DNA from: Bacteroidota bacterium
Lineage (GTDB): Bacteria; Bacteroidota; Bacteroidia; Bacteroidales; SZUA-534
DNA length: 11,490 nt
Direction: 5' to 3'
Assembly (NCBI GenBank): GCA_020047835.1
Contig: JAIFNJ010000245.1
Location: 1 to 11,490, forward strand
Each line of letters starts with the position of its first letter. Positions within the stretch are counted from its first letter, which is position 1. Position numbers and translations under genes: made by a program. The notes beneath the pieces were generated by a model. That model saw only the letters and a list, made by a program, of their open reading frames with translations. It was not told the origin of the DNA and made no database searches. Below are positions 1-6,193 of the stretch, piece by piece.

Positions 1-151
1 TAATGTATTGGGGCAAGCAGTGATAACAGTTACTGAATTTACTTCTAATTCTTTAGTTATTCCAACATCTGAACTACAGAATGGTATTTATTTTATAACA
101 ATTACCGATTCAAACCAAAATTCAAGGATTGAACGGATAGTAAAACAATAA
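1..151 (+). CDS. C-terminal fragment of a T9SS-secreted protein (type A sorting domain)
   Basis: The frame opening at base 2 gives 49 residues to a TAA at 149-151; the rest of the gene lies left of the window. The fragment starts NVLGQ, continues through LQNGIYFITI and ends RIERIVKQ. This is the usual layout of the type A T9SS C-terminal sorting domain (Por secretion tail): a 'D/N-x-L-G' strand, an 'L-x-x-G-I-Y' strand and a basic last strand. In such proteins the domain carries a folded exoprotein across the outer membrane through T9SS and is then removed by PorU, which is encoded further right in this window. The identity of the exported protein cannot be told from this piece. The family call is firm and the specific function unknown. 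Confidence 0.85.
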   Translation, partial: NVLGQAVITVTEFTSNSLVIPTSELQNGIYFITITDSNQNSRIERIVKQ

Positions 152-170
152 ATAAAGATCATTATAACTG

Positions 171-200
171 AAAAGCCCTTCGAACTTTCGAAGGGCTTTT
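171..200. terminator. Bidirectional intrinsic terminator between the cargo gene and lysA
   Basis: A perfect 14-bp inverted repeat (AAAAGCCCTTCGAA / TTCGAAGGGCTTTT) separated by only CT. It has a GC core and an A-tract on the left arm mirrored by a T-tract on the right, so it can end transcription in both directions. It lies 19 nt after the plus-strand stop codon and is the only strong hairpin downstream of the minus-strand lysC-lysA operon, about 150 nt past its end. Confidence 0.92.
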
Positions 201-212
201 CTTATTTTAAAG

Positions 213-347
213 AATTCAACAATTCAATATACCATTTTCCACTACTGCATTATTTCATCTTCTCATCTCTACATTACCCAAATTTCCTATCTTCCCAGTA
301 TTCCACTTTTCCATCGTTCCATTTCTCCATCGTTCCAACTCCAACAA
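213..347. repeat. Pyrimidine-rich, G-poor intergenic tract with short direct repeats
   Basis: Between the terminator and the lysA stop codon the plus strand is almost all C, T and A, with only about five G in some 135 bases. TTCCA/TCATC-like words recur. The clearest unit is the 12-mer TCCATCGTTCCA at 310-321 and again at 326-337, a 16-bp period. No open frame or promoter is convincing. On the lysA strand this is a purine-rich 3' untranslated region. Its function is unknown. Confidence 0.6.
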
Positions 348-1490
348 CTACTCCGAATAATAAGCAACGGCCTTAGTCCGTAAATTATATTCCGAAGACA
401 TCACCTCGCCATAAGCTCCGGCACTTCGAATGGATAATAAATCTCCTCGTTTGGTTTCGGGCAACATCAATGCTTTAGCAAAAAAATCTGACGATTCACA
501 GATGGGTCCCACCACATCATATTTTGCCTCAGGTAAAGAGGAAGTAAGGTTTTCAATTTTATGAACCGCTTGATATAGAGCCGGTCGGATGAGTTCAGTC
601 ATTCCGGCATCTACAATAGCAAAATTGGTTTTAACCCCTTTTTTTATATAAAGTACTTTGGAAATTAAGCTACCACATTGAGCCACCAAGGCTCTTCCTA
701 ACTCAAAATGCACCGTTTGTTTTGGTCGAACCTCCAATAAATCATGAAAAACTTGAAAATAGGTTGCAAAATCAGGCATAAGCTCTTTTTCCGGATCGGT
801 ATAATTAACTCCTAACCCACCTCCCACATTAATGTGATCGACAATTATATGGTGCGCAAAAAACCATTGTTGGATTTCATTCACCCGAATACACAAACCT
901 TTAAATGCCTGTAAATCGGTAATCTGGCTTCCGATATGAAAATGTAACCCTATTAACTTAATATTTGGCAATGCTTCCAACGCTTTTAAAACGTCCTCCA
1001 TCTCCCACATATTAATACCAAATTTATTCTCTTCCAGTCCAGTAGTAATATAATGGTGAGTTGATGCATTTACATTTGGGTTAATGCGCAATGCCACACT
1101 GGCAATTTTTGAAGCTGCTGCCGCAAATTCGTTTATAATTTCAAGCTCAGGAATCGACTCTACATTAAAACAATAGATGTTATTAGTTAGCCCAATTTTA
1201 ATTTCATCGTCCGATTTACCGACACCGGCAAATACTAATTCATTGGGGTTAAACCCCGCATTTAATGATGCCAGTACTTCATTTCCACTCACACAATCGG
1301 CACCAAAGCCATAGGAACGTATAGTTTTTAAAATTCGCTCATTGGCATTGGCTTTAACAGCATAATGCACATGATATCCATATCGTTGAGACTCTTTTTT
1401 AACAACCGCAAGGGTTTGATTTAATAAGCCTAAATCGTACCAGTAAAAAGGGGTTTTTATTTTTCTAAATTGATCTAAATCACACTTCAT
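348..1490 (-). CDS. lysA: Diaminopimelate decarboxylase LysA
   Basis: A PLP enzyme that decarboxylates meso-diaminopimelate to L-lysine, the last step of lysine synthesis, in the cytoplasm. With the ATG at 1490 the protein is 380 residues, slightly short of the usual 400-420. In that numbering, HYAVKAN holds the PLP lysine (K46). HFHIGSQ (183-189) and GGGLG (223-227) are the phosphate-binding and barrel motifs. FELGR (262-266) is a variant of the EPGR motif, CESSD (331-335) supplies the active-site cysteine from the partner subunit, and SAGAYG is at 356-361. The frame can be extended one codon to a TTG at 1493, but the adjacent ATG is the likelier start. The gene begins 14 nt after the lysC stop codon, so the two are almost certainly one operon controlled from the lysC leader. 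Confidence 0.95.
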   Translation of the reverse strand: MKCDLDQFRKIKTPFYWYDLGLLNQTLAVVKKESQRYGYHVHYAVKANANERILKTIRSYGFGADCVSGNEVLASLNAGFNPNELVFAGVGKSDDEIKIGLTNNIYCFNVESIPELEIINEFAAAASKIASVALRINPNVNASTHHYITTGLEENKFGINMWEMEDVLKALEALPNIKLIGLHFHIGSQITDLQAFKGLCIRVNEIQQWFFAHHIIVDHINVGGGLGVNYTDPEKELMPDFATYFQVFHDLLEVRPKQTVHFELGRALVAQCGSLISKVLYIKKGVKTNFAIVDAGMTELIRPALYQAVHKIENLTSSLPEAKYDVVGPICESSDFFAKALMLPETKRGDLLSIRSAGAYGEVMSSEYNLRTKAVAYYSE

Positions 1491-1504
1491 CAATGAAAAT
1501 ATTT

Positions 1505-2821
1505 CTATCCGTTAAAAAGATTTTTGCTTAACTCAACCAATGCTTGTTTCTTATATTCAGCCTTTACCAACATTGAAATATTATGGTCACTGCCACCATA
1601 CGATATCATTCGCAACGGAACATCTTTAACTGCGTTAAAAACACTGGCAGCAATTCCTTTGTTTTCGGCTATTAAATCTCCAACCACACATATAATCACC
1701 TGATTTTTATCCACTTCAACCGTACCGTATTTCTTTAAATCTTCAATAATTTCAACCAGATACTTATCATTATCAATTGATACTGAAACTCCAACTTCTG
1801 AAGTGGTAATCATATCAATGGATGTTTTATAGGTTTCAAATATTTCAAAAACCTTACGCAAAAAACCATGAGCCATGAGCATTCTACCACTTTTAATTTT
1901 TATAGCCGTAATACCATCTTTAGCTGCTATAGCGCGTATTCGCTGTTTGTTGCAGGAACTGGTAATTAAGGTTCCAGGAGCCTTTGGATCCAGTGTGTTT
2001 TTTATACGAACCGGGATATTTGCAATCTTAGCAGGAGTAATACAAGTAGGATGCAAAATTTTAGCTCCAAAATAAGCCAGTTCGGCAGCCTCGTCGAATG
2101 ATAATTCCGATATTGCATGTGTTTTTTCAACTACTCGGGGATCATTAGTATGTACCCCATCAATATCCGTCCAAATCTGAATCTCTTCCGCTTGAATTGC
2201 CGCTCCCATAATAGAAGCAGAATAGTCGGAACCTCCTCGCTGCAGATTATCAATAAGGCCATGAGCATTGCGACATATAAAACCTTGAGTAATTACTAAA
2301 TAGTAATCACCCAATTGATTGAGTTCCCGCTTTAAGTTTTCTTTAATATAAAAATCATCTGGTTCACCTTCCTTATCAATTCGCATAAAGTTAAGAGCTG
2401 AAATTAAATCAGATTTAATGCCCCGCTCTTCTAAATGAAACTGCATCAATGCAGTAGAAAGCAATTCCCCTTGAGCCAATAATTCCTTTTCTTCAAAAAG
2501 GGTAAATAAATCGCGTGTAAAGGAATGTAAATAATCAAAATGGGCTTTAATGAGTTCAATACCCTTTTCCTTATACTCATTGCTCTCATAGAGCTCATGA
2601 ACAACCCCATAGTACTTATTTTCCAGCTGAACAATCTTTTCATTGGCCCCTTCGTGGTTTTTTTTGTAAAGATATTCAGCAATTTCAACCAATGCATTAG
2701 TTGTTCCTGTCATTGCAGAAAGAACTACTATTTTTGGTTGACCATCGTTGATCAAATTTGCTACTTCTTTCATTCGCTGAGCGGTTCCAACTGAGGTTCC
2801 ACCAAATTTCAATACCTGCAC
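1505..2821 (-). CDS. lysC: Aspartate kinase, monofunctional (lysine-pathway type)
   Basis: Phosphorylates L-aspartate to 4-aspartyl phosphate, the committed step toward DAP, lysine, threonine, isoleucine and methionine. It has 438 residues, normal for a monofunctional enzyme. The N-terminal KFGGTSVG (5-12) is the nucleotide/aspartate motif. GELLSTALM (118-126), RGGSDYSA (195-202) and WTDIDGVHTNDPR (217-229) complete the amino-acid kinase fold. About 300-438 forms two ACT domains, including the MISYGGSDHNISMLV stretch (405-419) typical of feedback-inhibited aspartate kinases. There is no homoserine dehydrogenase fusion. The start is GTG; no in-frame ATG lies just upstream, and starting here gives the conserved N-terminus. 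Pairing with lysA points to DAP/lysine as the main product. An attenuator-like leader precedes it. Confidence 0.95.
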   Translation of the reverse strand: MQVLKFGGTSVGTAQRMKEVANLINDGQPKIVVLSAMTGTTNALVEIAEYLYKKNHEGANEKIVQLENKYYGVVHELYESNEYKEKGIELIKAHFDYLHSFTRDLFTLFEEKELLAQGELLSTALMQFHLEERGIKSDLISALNFMRIDKEGEPDDFYIKENLKRELNQLGDYYLVITQGFICRNAHGLIDNLQRGGSDYSASIMGAAIQAEEIQIWTDIDGVHTNDPRVVEKTHAISELSFDEAAELAYFGAKILHPTCITPAKIANIPVRIKNTLDPKAPGTLITSSCNKQRIRAIAAKDGITAIKIKSGRMLMAHGFLRKVFEIFETYKTSIDMITTSEVGVSVSIDNDKYLVEIIEDLKKYGTVEVDKNQVIICVVGDLIAENKGIAASVFNAVKDVPLRMISYGGSDHNISMLVKAEYKKQALVELSKNLFNG

Positions 2822-2844
2822 TTTTTTATAGTTTAAATGTTTAT

Positions 2845-2877
2845 AAAAAGAAAGGTCAGAGCTTTTAACCCTGACCT
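2845..2877 (-). terminator. Intrinsic terminator in the lysC leader (attenuator)
   Basis: Read on the minus strand, AGGTCAG pairs perfectly with CTGACCT. The stem can grow by G-T, G-C and T-G pairs around a TAAAA loop, and is followed by the tract TTCTTTTT. It sits 23 nt before the lysC GTG and downstream of a promoter and short open frame. It would therefore stop lysC transcription early rather than end an upstream gene. Confidence 0.82.
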
Positions 2878-2920
2878 AGTATTTTGAATCAATATTCTCA
2901 TTTATTAGCAATCAAGGGTT
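2867..2920 (-). promoter_or_regulatory. Candidate antiterminator pairing in the lysC leader
   Basis: On the minus strand AACCCTTGATT (2920-2910) covers the last two sense codons and the stop of the leader peptide. It can pair with GGTCAGGGTT (2876-2867), the 5' arm of the terminator. The pairing gives eight Watson-Crick pairs and two G-T pairs with one bulged T. The two structures exclude each other. A ribosome reaching the stop codon would cover the upstream strand and let the terminator form; one stalled earlier would leave it free. The pairing is seen in the sequence; the switching is inferred from known attenuators. Confidence 0.6.
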
Positions 2921-2995
2921 CAATATAGCAATCTGTTTATAAGCAACCGCTTTTTCTATCTGTTTTATGGTAACAATATGTTTAATCTTGTTCAT
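2912..2995 (-). CDS. Putative 27-residue leader peptide of the lysC-lysA operon
   Basis: A short open frame starts with ATG about 10 nt after the predicted transcription start and ends with TGA 34 nt before the terminator stem. The peptide starts MNKIKHIVTIK and ends AILNP. Of 27 residues five are Lys, six Ile and one Thr, all end products of the aspartate pathway that begins with the downstream lysC. The Lys and Ile codons are scattered rather than in a run, and AT-rich DNA favours both, so composition alone is weak support. The position between promoter and terminator, and the overlap of its stop codon with the antiterminator strand, are the stronger arguments. It most likely acts as a translation sensor in cis and not as a protein. 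Confidence 0.55.
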   Translation of the reverse strand: MNKIKHIVTIKQIEKAVAYKQIAILNP

Positions 2996-3011
2996 TTTTA
3001 AAAATTGTTGT

Positions 3012-3042
3012 CAAAAGTAATTAATATTTTGAACGATGCAAT
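3012..3042 (-). promoter_or_regulatory. Promoter of the lysC-lysA operon
   Basis: On the minus strand ATTG (3042-3039), a 19-bp spacer and TACTTTTG (3019-3012) match the Bacteroidota housekeeping promoter TTTG-N19-TAnnTTTG closely, including the exact spacing. It predicts a start near 3005 and a 5' untranslated stretch of only about 10 nt before the leader peptide ATG. Confidence 0.75.
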
Positions 3043-3203
3043 GATTATCTATTAAAATATAATAGCAGATTACATATCATATTGACACTAAATTTCACCA
3101 TATTCTTTTAAATCATAACTTTTTATTAAAAATAAATATCATTTCACGAATTACAAATTTTAAAACCATTTAAATTATCCAATTAATTAAAGAGAAGCAT
3201 TTC
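3043..3203. other. AT-rich spacer between two divergent promoters
   Basis: About 160 bases of A/T-rich sequence separate the minus-strand lysC promoter from the plus-strand small-RNA promoter. I see no open frame, tRNA, strong hairpin or repeat in it. It may hold upstream promoter contacts, but nothing specific can be named. Confidence 0.5.
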
Positions 3204-3234
3204 TTTGCATTTTGTAACAGAAATACTAATTTTG
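3204..3234 (+). promoter_or_regulatory. Consensus Bacteroidota promoter facing plus, no downstream gene on that strand
   Basis: TTTG (3204-3207), exactly 19 bases, then TAATTTTG (3227-3234) is a full match to TTTG-N19-TAnnTTTG. Transcription would start near 3240. The only gene nearby on its right is murF, which runs the other way, so the promoter must serve a non-coding or very short product. An 8-bp inverted repeat, ACAGAAAT (3217-3224) and ATTTCTGT (3245-3252), brackets the TAATTTTG box and could be an operator. Confidence 0.65.
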
Positions 3235-3239
3235 AATAT

Positions 3240-3307
3240 CGACAATTTCTGTCGTCATGGTTTTAAGGGTTAATAACATACGGGAGCTAAAACTCCCGTT
3301 TGCTTTT
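3240..3307 (+). ncRNA. Candidate small RNA, about 68 nt, between lysC and murF
   Basis: The predicted transcript starts 5-6 nt after a consensus promoter box. It contains a 5' hairpin (CGACA-ATTTC-TGTCG, 3240-3254), a linker of about 25 nt and a 3' intrinsic terminator (3280-3307). Hairpin, single-stranded linker and terminator is a common build for trans-acting small RNAs. I do not recognise the family. A 21-codon frame from ATG 3257 runs through the terminator and past its end, so a coded peptide is unlikely. The alternative is that the promoter match is chance and the hairpin belongs to the 3' end of the murF mRNA. Confidence 0.45.
3280..3307 (+). terminator. Intrinsic terminator of the candidate small RNA
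   Basis: ACGGGAG (3280-3286) and CTCCCGT (3293-3299) form a 7-bp GC-rich stem with the loop CTAAAA. On the plus strand it is followed by TTTGCTTTT. On the murF strand it is followed by ATGTTATTAA, a much poorer tail, so the plus direction is preferred, though it may also protect the murF 3' end. Confidence 0.6.
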
Positions 3308-3332
3308 AATGCAGGTAATTGAGCCAATAAAA

Positions 3333-4658
3333 TTACAAATAGGCCAAGGTAGTTTCCAACTTCATTCCACGTGATCCTTTAAGTAAAATCTGTTTATTCT
3401 TTAAAGGATGCTTTTGAAGGTAATCAATTAAATCTGAAGTATTTAAAAAGAAATGATACTTTTGATTTTCCTTATAGTTTAGGAAAGAAGGACCAACTAA
3501 AAATACGTCTTCAAATAGTAATTCATTTAATTGGCCTATAAGTGCGCCATGCTCTCTAACTGCGGCCTCTCCCAATTCCAACATTTCGCCCAAAATAACA
3601 ATTTTGTTAGGGAAAGCAAGTTGACTAAAATTACTTATTGCCACTTTCATACTTGAGGGGTTAGCGTTATAACTATCTACTAACAAAGTATTAGTATCAG
3701 TTTGGGTTAATTGACTTCTATTATTCTGGGGTTCATAATTTTCAATAGCCTCCTGAATGTGTTGTATGCAAACATTAAATGTATTTCCAATACAAACAGC
3801 AGCCAAGGCATTTTCAAAATTGTAATTGCCCACTAAATGAGTGGATATTAAATTGCCTCTCCTACTCCAGTCTTCTTGTCTAGGTTCATCGGCAACATCG
3901 TCCGACGAAATCCAGCGAAACTTTAAAAAGACCCCGTCAGACACTATTTTTCCCTGGCAATGAGTGAACTCCTTCGTTCCATAATAAATTACACTGTGTG
4001 GGGGATTCATTTCATCCAATAGTTCATTATCGTAATTGATGAAGGCCGTTCCATCATTTTCATACAAATAACGGTATAATTCCCCTTTTGCTTTTTTTAC
4101 ACCTTCCAATGAACCAAAACCCTCTAAGTGTGCTTTTCCAATGTTGGTAATAATTCCATAATCAGGTGAAGCTATTTTACAAAGCGATTCAATTTCTCCA
4201 ATATGATTTGCTCCCATCTCTATTATGCCAAACTCGTGCTGTTTTGTCATTTGCAGCAATGTTAAAGGAACTCCAATATGGTTGTTGTGATTCCCATCTG
4301 TAAATGCTACATTGTATTTCTTTGACATTACAGCAGCTATAAGCTCTTTAGTGGTTGTTTTCCCATTTGTACCTGTAATAGCAATTATTGGAATTCCTAA
4401 TCGTTTTCTATGGTAGGCTGCTAATCGCTGAAGTTTCTCTAATACGTTTCCAACTAAAATGTACTTATCACTTTTAACTACTTTGGGATCGTCAACAATG
4501 GCATAAGAACATTTTTGAAGTGCTGCATCAGCATATTGATTTCCATCAAAATTGTCTCCTTTTAATGCAAAAAAAAGAGCTCCTGATTCAGAGGTTCTGC
4601 TATCAATAGAAATTATTGGATGCTCAAGAAATATTTTATATAATTCTGTTGTGTTCAT
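3333..4658 (-). CDS. murF: UDP-N-acetylmuramoyl-tripeptide--D-alanyl-D-alanine ligase MurF
   Basis: An ATP-dependent cytoplasmic ligase that joins D-Ala-D-Ala to UDP-MurNAc-tripeptide, the last soluble step of peptidoglycan precursor synthesis. At 441 residues it is normal length for the family. The N-terminal substrate domain has DSRTSESGALFFALKGDNFDG (19-39). The P-loop GTNGKTTT is at 96-103, followed by DGNHNNHIGVP (121-131). The Mg-ligand region IIEMGANHIGEIE is at 145-157 and TNIGKAHLEGFGS at 171-183. GNYNFENALAA (277-287) precedes the C-terminal domain motifs DSYNANPSSM (328-337) and LGEMLELG (356-363), and KGSRGMKLE closes it. All expected motifs are intact. The ATG lies only about 20 nt after the T-tract of the hairpin that follows gldJ, leaving little room for a promoter of its own. 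Confidence 0.96.
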   Translation of the reverse strand: MNTTELYKIFLEHPIISIDSRTSESGALFFALKGDNFDGNQYADAALQKCSYAIVDDPKVVKSDKYILVGNVLEKLQRLAAYHRKRLGIPIIAITGTNGKTTTKELIAAVMSKKYNVAFTDGNHNNHIGVPLTLLQMTKQHEFGIIEMGANHIGEIESLCKIASPDYGIITNIGKAHLEGFGSLEGVKKAKGELYRYLYENDGTAFINYDNELLDEMNPPHSVIYYGTKEFTHCQGKIVSDGVFLKFRWISSDDVADEPRQEDWSRRGNLISTHLVGNYNFENALAAVCIGNTFNVCIQHIQEAIENYEPQNNRSQLTQTDTNTLLVDSYNANPSSMKVAISNFSQLAFPNKIVILGEMLELGEAAVREHGALIGQLNELLFEDVFLVGPSFLNYKENQKYHFFLNTSDLIDYLQKHPLKNKQILLKGSRGMKLETTLAYL

Positions 4659-4677
4659 GGTATAGTCACTATTAATT

Positions 4678-4701
4678 AAAAAGGCCCCAAATATGGGGCC
4701 T
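4678..4701 (-). terminator. Intrinsic terminator between gldJ and murF
   Basis: On the minus strand AGGCCCC and GGGGCCT form a perfect 7-bp, almost all G-C stem with the loop ATATTT. It runs into TTTTT followed by AATTAAT. It starts 19 nt after the gldJ stop codon and ends about 19 nt before the murF ATG. It should end most gldJ transcripts. Confidence 0.88.
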
Positions 4702-4720
4702 CATATATTTTTAAAGTAAA

Positions 4721-6126
4721 CTAGTTTCCTCTTGATCCACCAACGCGAATCATAGCACAGCGAAATCCTAAATCATCCTGACTTAATGTCTCATCCAAAA
4801 ATCTTCTGGTTCCAGCTCCAAGCCAATAAGTTCTATCTCTCCACGATCCACCTTTATAAACTCTGGTGTGGTCGCTAACAAGGGAAGTCATTCTAGGATC
4901 TGTTTTTTCCTTACCTGTATTGTACATCCTTTTTGAACCTCTCTCAAGAGAAGCATCTTCATCATCATAAACTATACTCGATGATTTATCACCATCTAAA
5001 TAATTGATATTATCTGCTTGTAAGTAATTTCTTCTATCAATAGATTCTTCTTCTGTTACTTCGCGGTAACGAAGCCTTCCTAAACTATCTTTTTGAGCTA
5101 TATTGCCTTCTTCATCGCGTACTAAAGTTTCAAATACATTCCCTCTAAATGGTCTAAATTCATCCACATTTTGGCTTGTAAGTGGACGATACACATCAAG
5201 TACCCATTCATTCACATTACCAGCCATACAATACAGTCCAAAGTCATTGGGCCAATAAGAATGAACCGGAGCTGTGATGTCTGCATTATCATTTAATGCA
5301 CCAGCAACCCCCATCATATCACCTCTTGCACGAACACTATTTGTCATTATTTTACCACGGTCAGCAGCACTTGGATTTCTGAGTCCATCACCATTCCAAG
5401 GATAAATTCTACGTTGGTAAACCCTTTCATCAACTGAAGTTCCAACTAAAGCGAGAGAAGCATATTCCCATTCAGCTTCAGTTGGGAGTCGGTATTTTGG
5501 TAATAATATACCATCTTCCATTCTTACTTTTCGGAAATCTTTATTAGGATCTAAATCTTCCATTTCAACTCCTACGGCTCCTTCATATTGATGTGCTAAA
5601 TATGCTTCAGTATTAAAGTTTTGGTCACCGGCTTGATTTGGATCAGGAAGTAAAATTCCTTTTTCGATGAGCATCATTTCATTTACCCTATCGGTACGCC
5701 ATGCACAATAATCATTAGCTTGCAACCAGTTTACACCGACAACAGGGTATTCTCCATATGCAGGGTGACGGAAATAATATTCAACCATTGGCTCATTGTA
5801 AGCCAATTTTCTACGCCAAACTAAGGTGTCGGGTAAAGCTTTCTTATAAACCTCTGGATAATCAATAAAAACCCGACTAATCCAATATAAATATTCACGA
5901 TAATCAACATTCTTAACTTCTGTTTCATCCATATAAAACGAAGAAACGGTAACTGTTCTTGGTATATTGTTCCAATCAAATTGAATATCTTCCTCTACAC
6001 GTCCCATGGTAAACGAACCACCTTCGACAAAAACTAAACCTGGACCCGTTTCTTGTTCATAAAAATCACCGAAAAAAACAGTGCGATGGCAAAACCGGAA
6101 ATTGTGATTAATACTTTCACTTTCAT
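4721..6126 (-). CDS. gldJ: GldJ, gliding motility / T9SS protein (FGE-sulfatase fold), 5' end frameshifted
   Basis: In Flavobacterium GldJ is an outer-membrane lipoprotein of about 560 residues needed for gliding and for stability of the GldK/T9SS machinery. It has a formylglycine-generating-enzyme-like fold used structurally. The uninterrupted frame runs from 4721 up to an ATG at 6007 (428 codons). That ATG lies inside the conserved start of the domain: upstream in the same frame one reads QETGPGLVFVEGGSFTMG. Further motifs, numbered from the 6007 ATG, are SSFYMDETEV (22-31), YPVVGVNW (87-94), YRLPTEAEWEYA (172-183), MAGNVNEWVLDVY (261-273) and YKGGSWRDRTYW (384-395). A good start is the ATG at 6126, opening MKVKVLITISGFAIALFF, a membrane or export segment, but that frame stops at 6034. 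A one-base shift at the T7 run (6072-6078) joins the two into 468 residues. No lipobox cysteine is visible. Short spacing suggests co-transcription with the porP/sprF gene, though gldJ may also have its own promoter. Confidence 0.88.
6072..6078 (-). other. T7 homopolymer at the gldJ frame break
   Basis: Seven A on the plus strand (T7 on the coding strand) mark the point where the signal-segment frame (ATG 6126, TAG 6036-6034) and the GldJ frame must join. Eight T would give one continuous frame with no other change; reading the seven with a -1 slip gives the same protein. The site can be an assembly or sequencing error, a true mutation, or a slippage site. Confidence 0.7.
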
Positions 6127-6160
6127 AATAATATACTTTTTATGCATTGCTTTAGAAATA

Positions 6161-6168
6161 CAAATATA
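6161..6168 (-). promoter_or_regulatory. Possible gldJ promoter (-7 box)
   Basis: TATATTTG on the minus strand fits TAnnTTTG and would start a transcript about 28 nt before the ATG at 6126. No clear TTTG lies 19 bp upstream, where the end of the porP/sprF gene begins, so this may be a weak internal promoter. The box overlaps a 14-mer that also occurs ahead of porV. Confidence 0.4.
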
Positions 6169-6193
6169 ATTAAAAACTTCAATTATGTTCTTT

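Noticed and set aside
310..337. Repeats considered as a CRISPR array
   Set aside because: Only two 12-bp copies with a 4-bp gap, no regular spacers and no cas genes nearby.
1491..1493. TTG as the lysA start codon
   Set aside because: An ATG follows immediately in frame; it gives the same protein less one residue and is the more usual start.
1875..2299. Two short plus-strand open frames (66 and 60 codons)
   Set aside because: They lie wholly inside lysC on the other strand, have no promoter or family features, and are antisense shadows of a well-conserved gene.
2446..2794. Open frames of 83 codons (minus) and 84 codons (plus)
   Set aside because: Both overlap the lysC kinase domain in other frames and show no recognisable protein features.
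3280..3299. Hairpin taken as the murF terminator
   Set aside because: On the murF strand the stem is followed by ATGTTATTAA instead of a T-run; the T-rich side is the plus strand. A dual role is not excluded.
3257..3322. Possible 21-residue peptide inside the candidate small RNA
   Set aside because: The frame reads through the terminator hairpin and ends beyond the predicted transcript, so it could not be fully translated from it.
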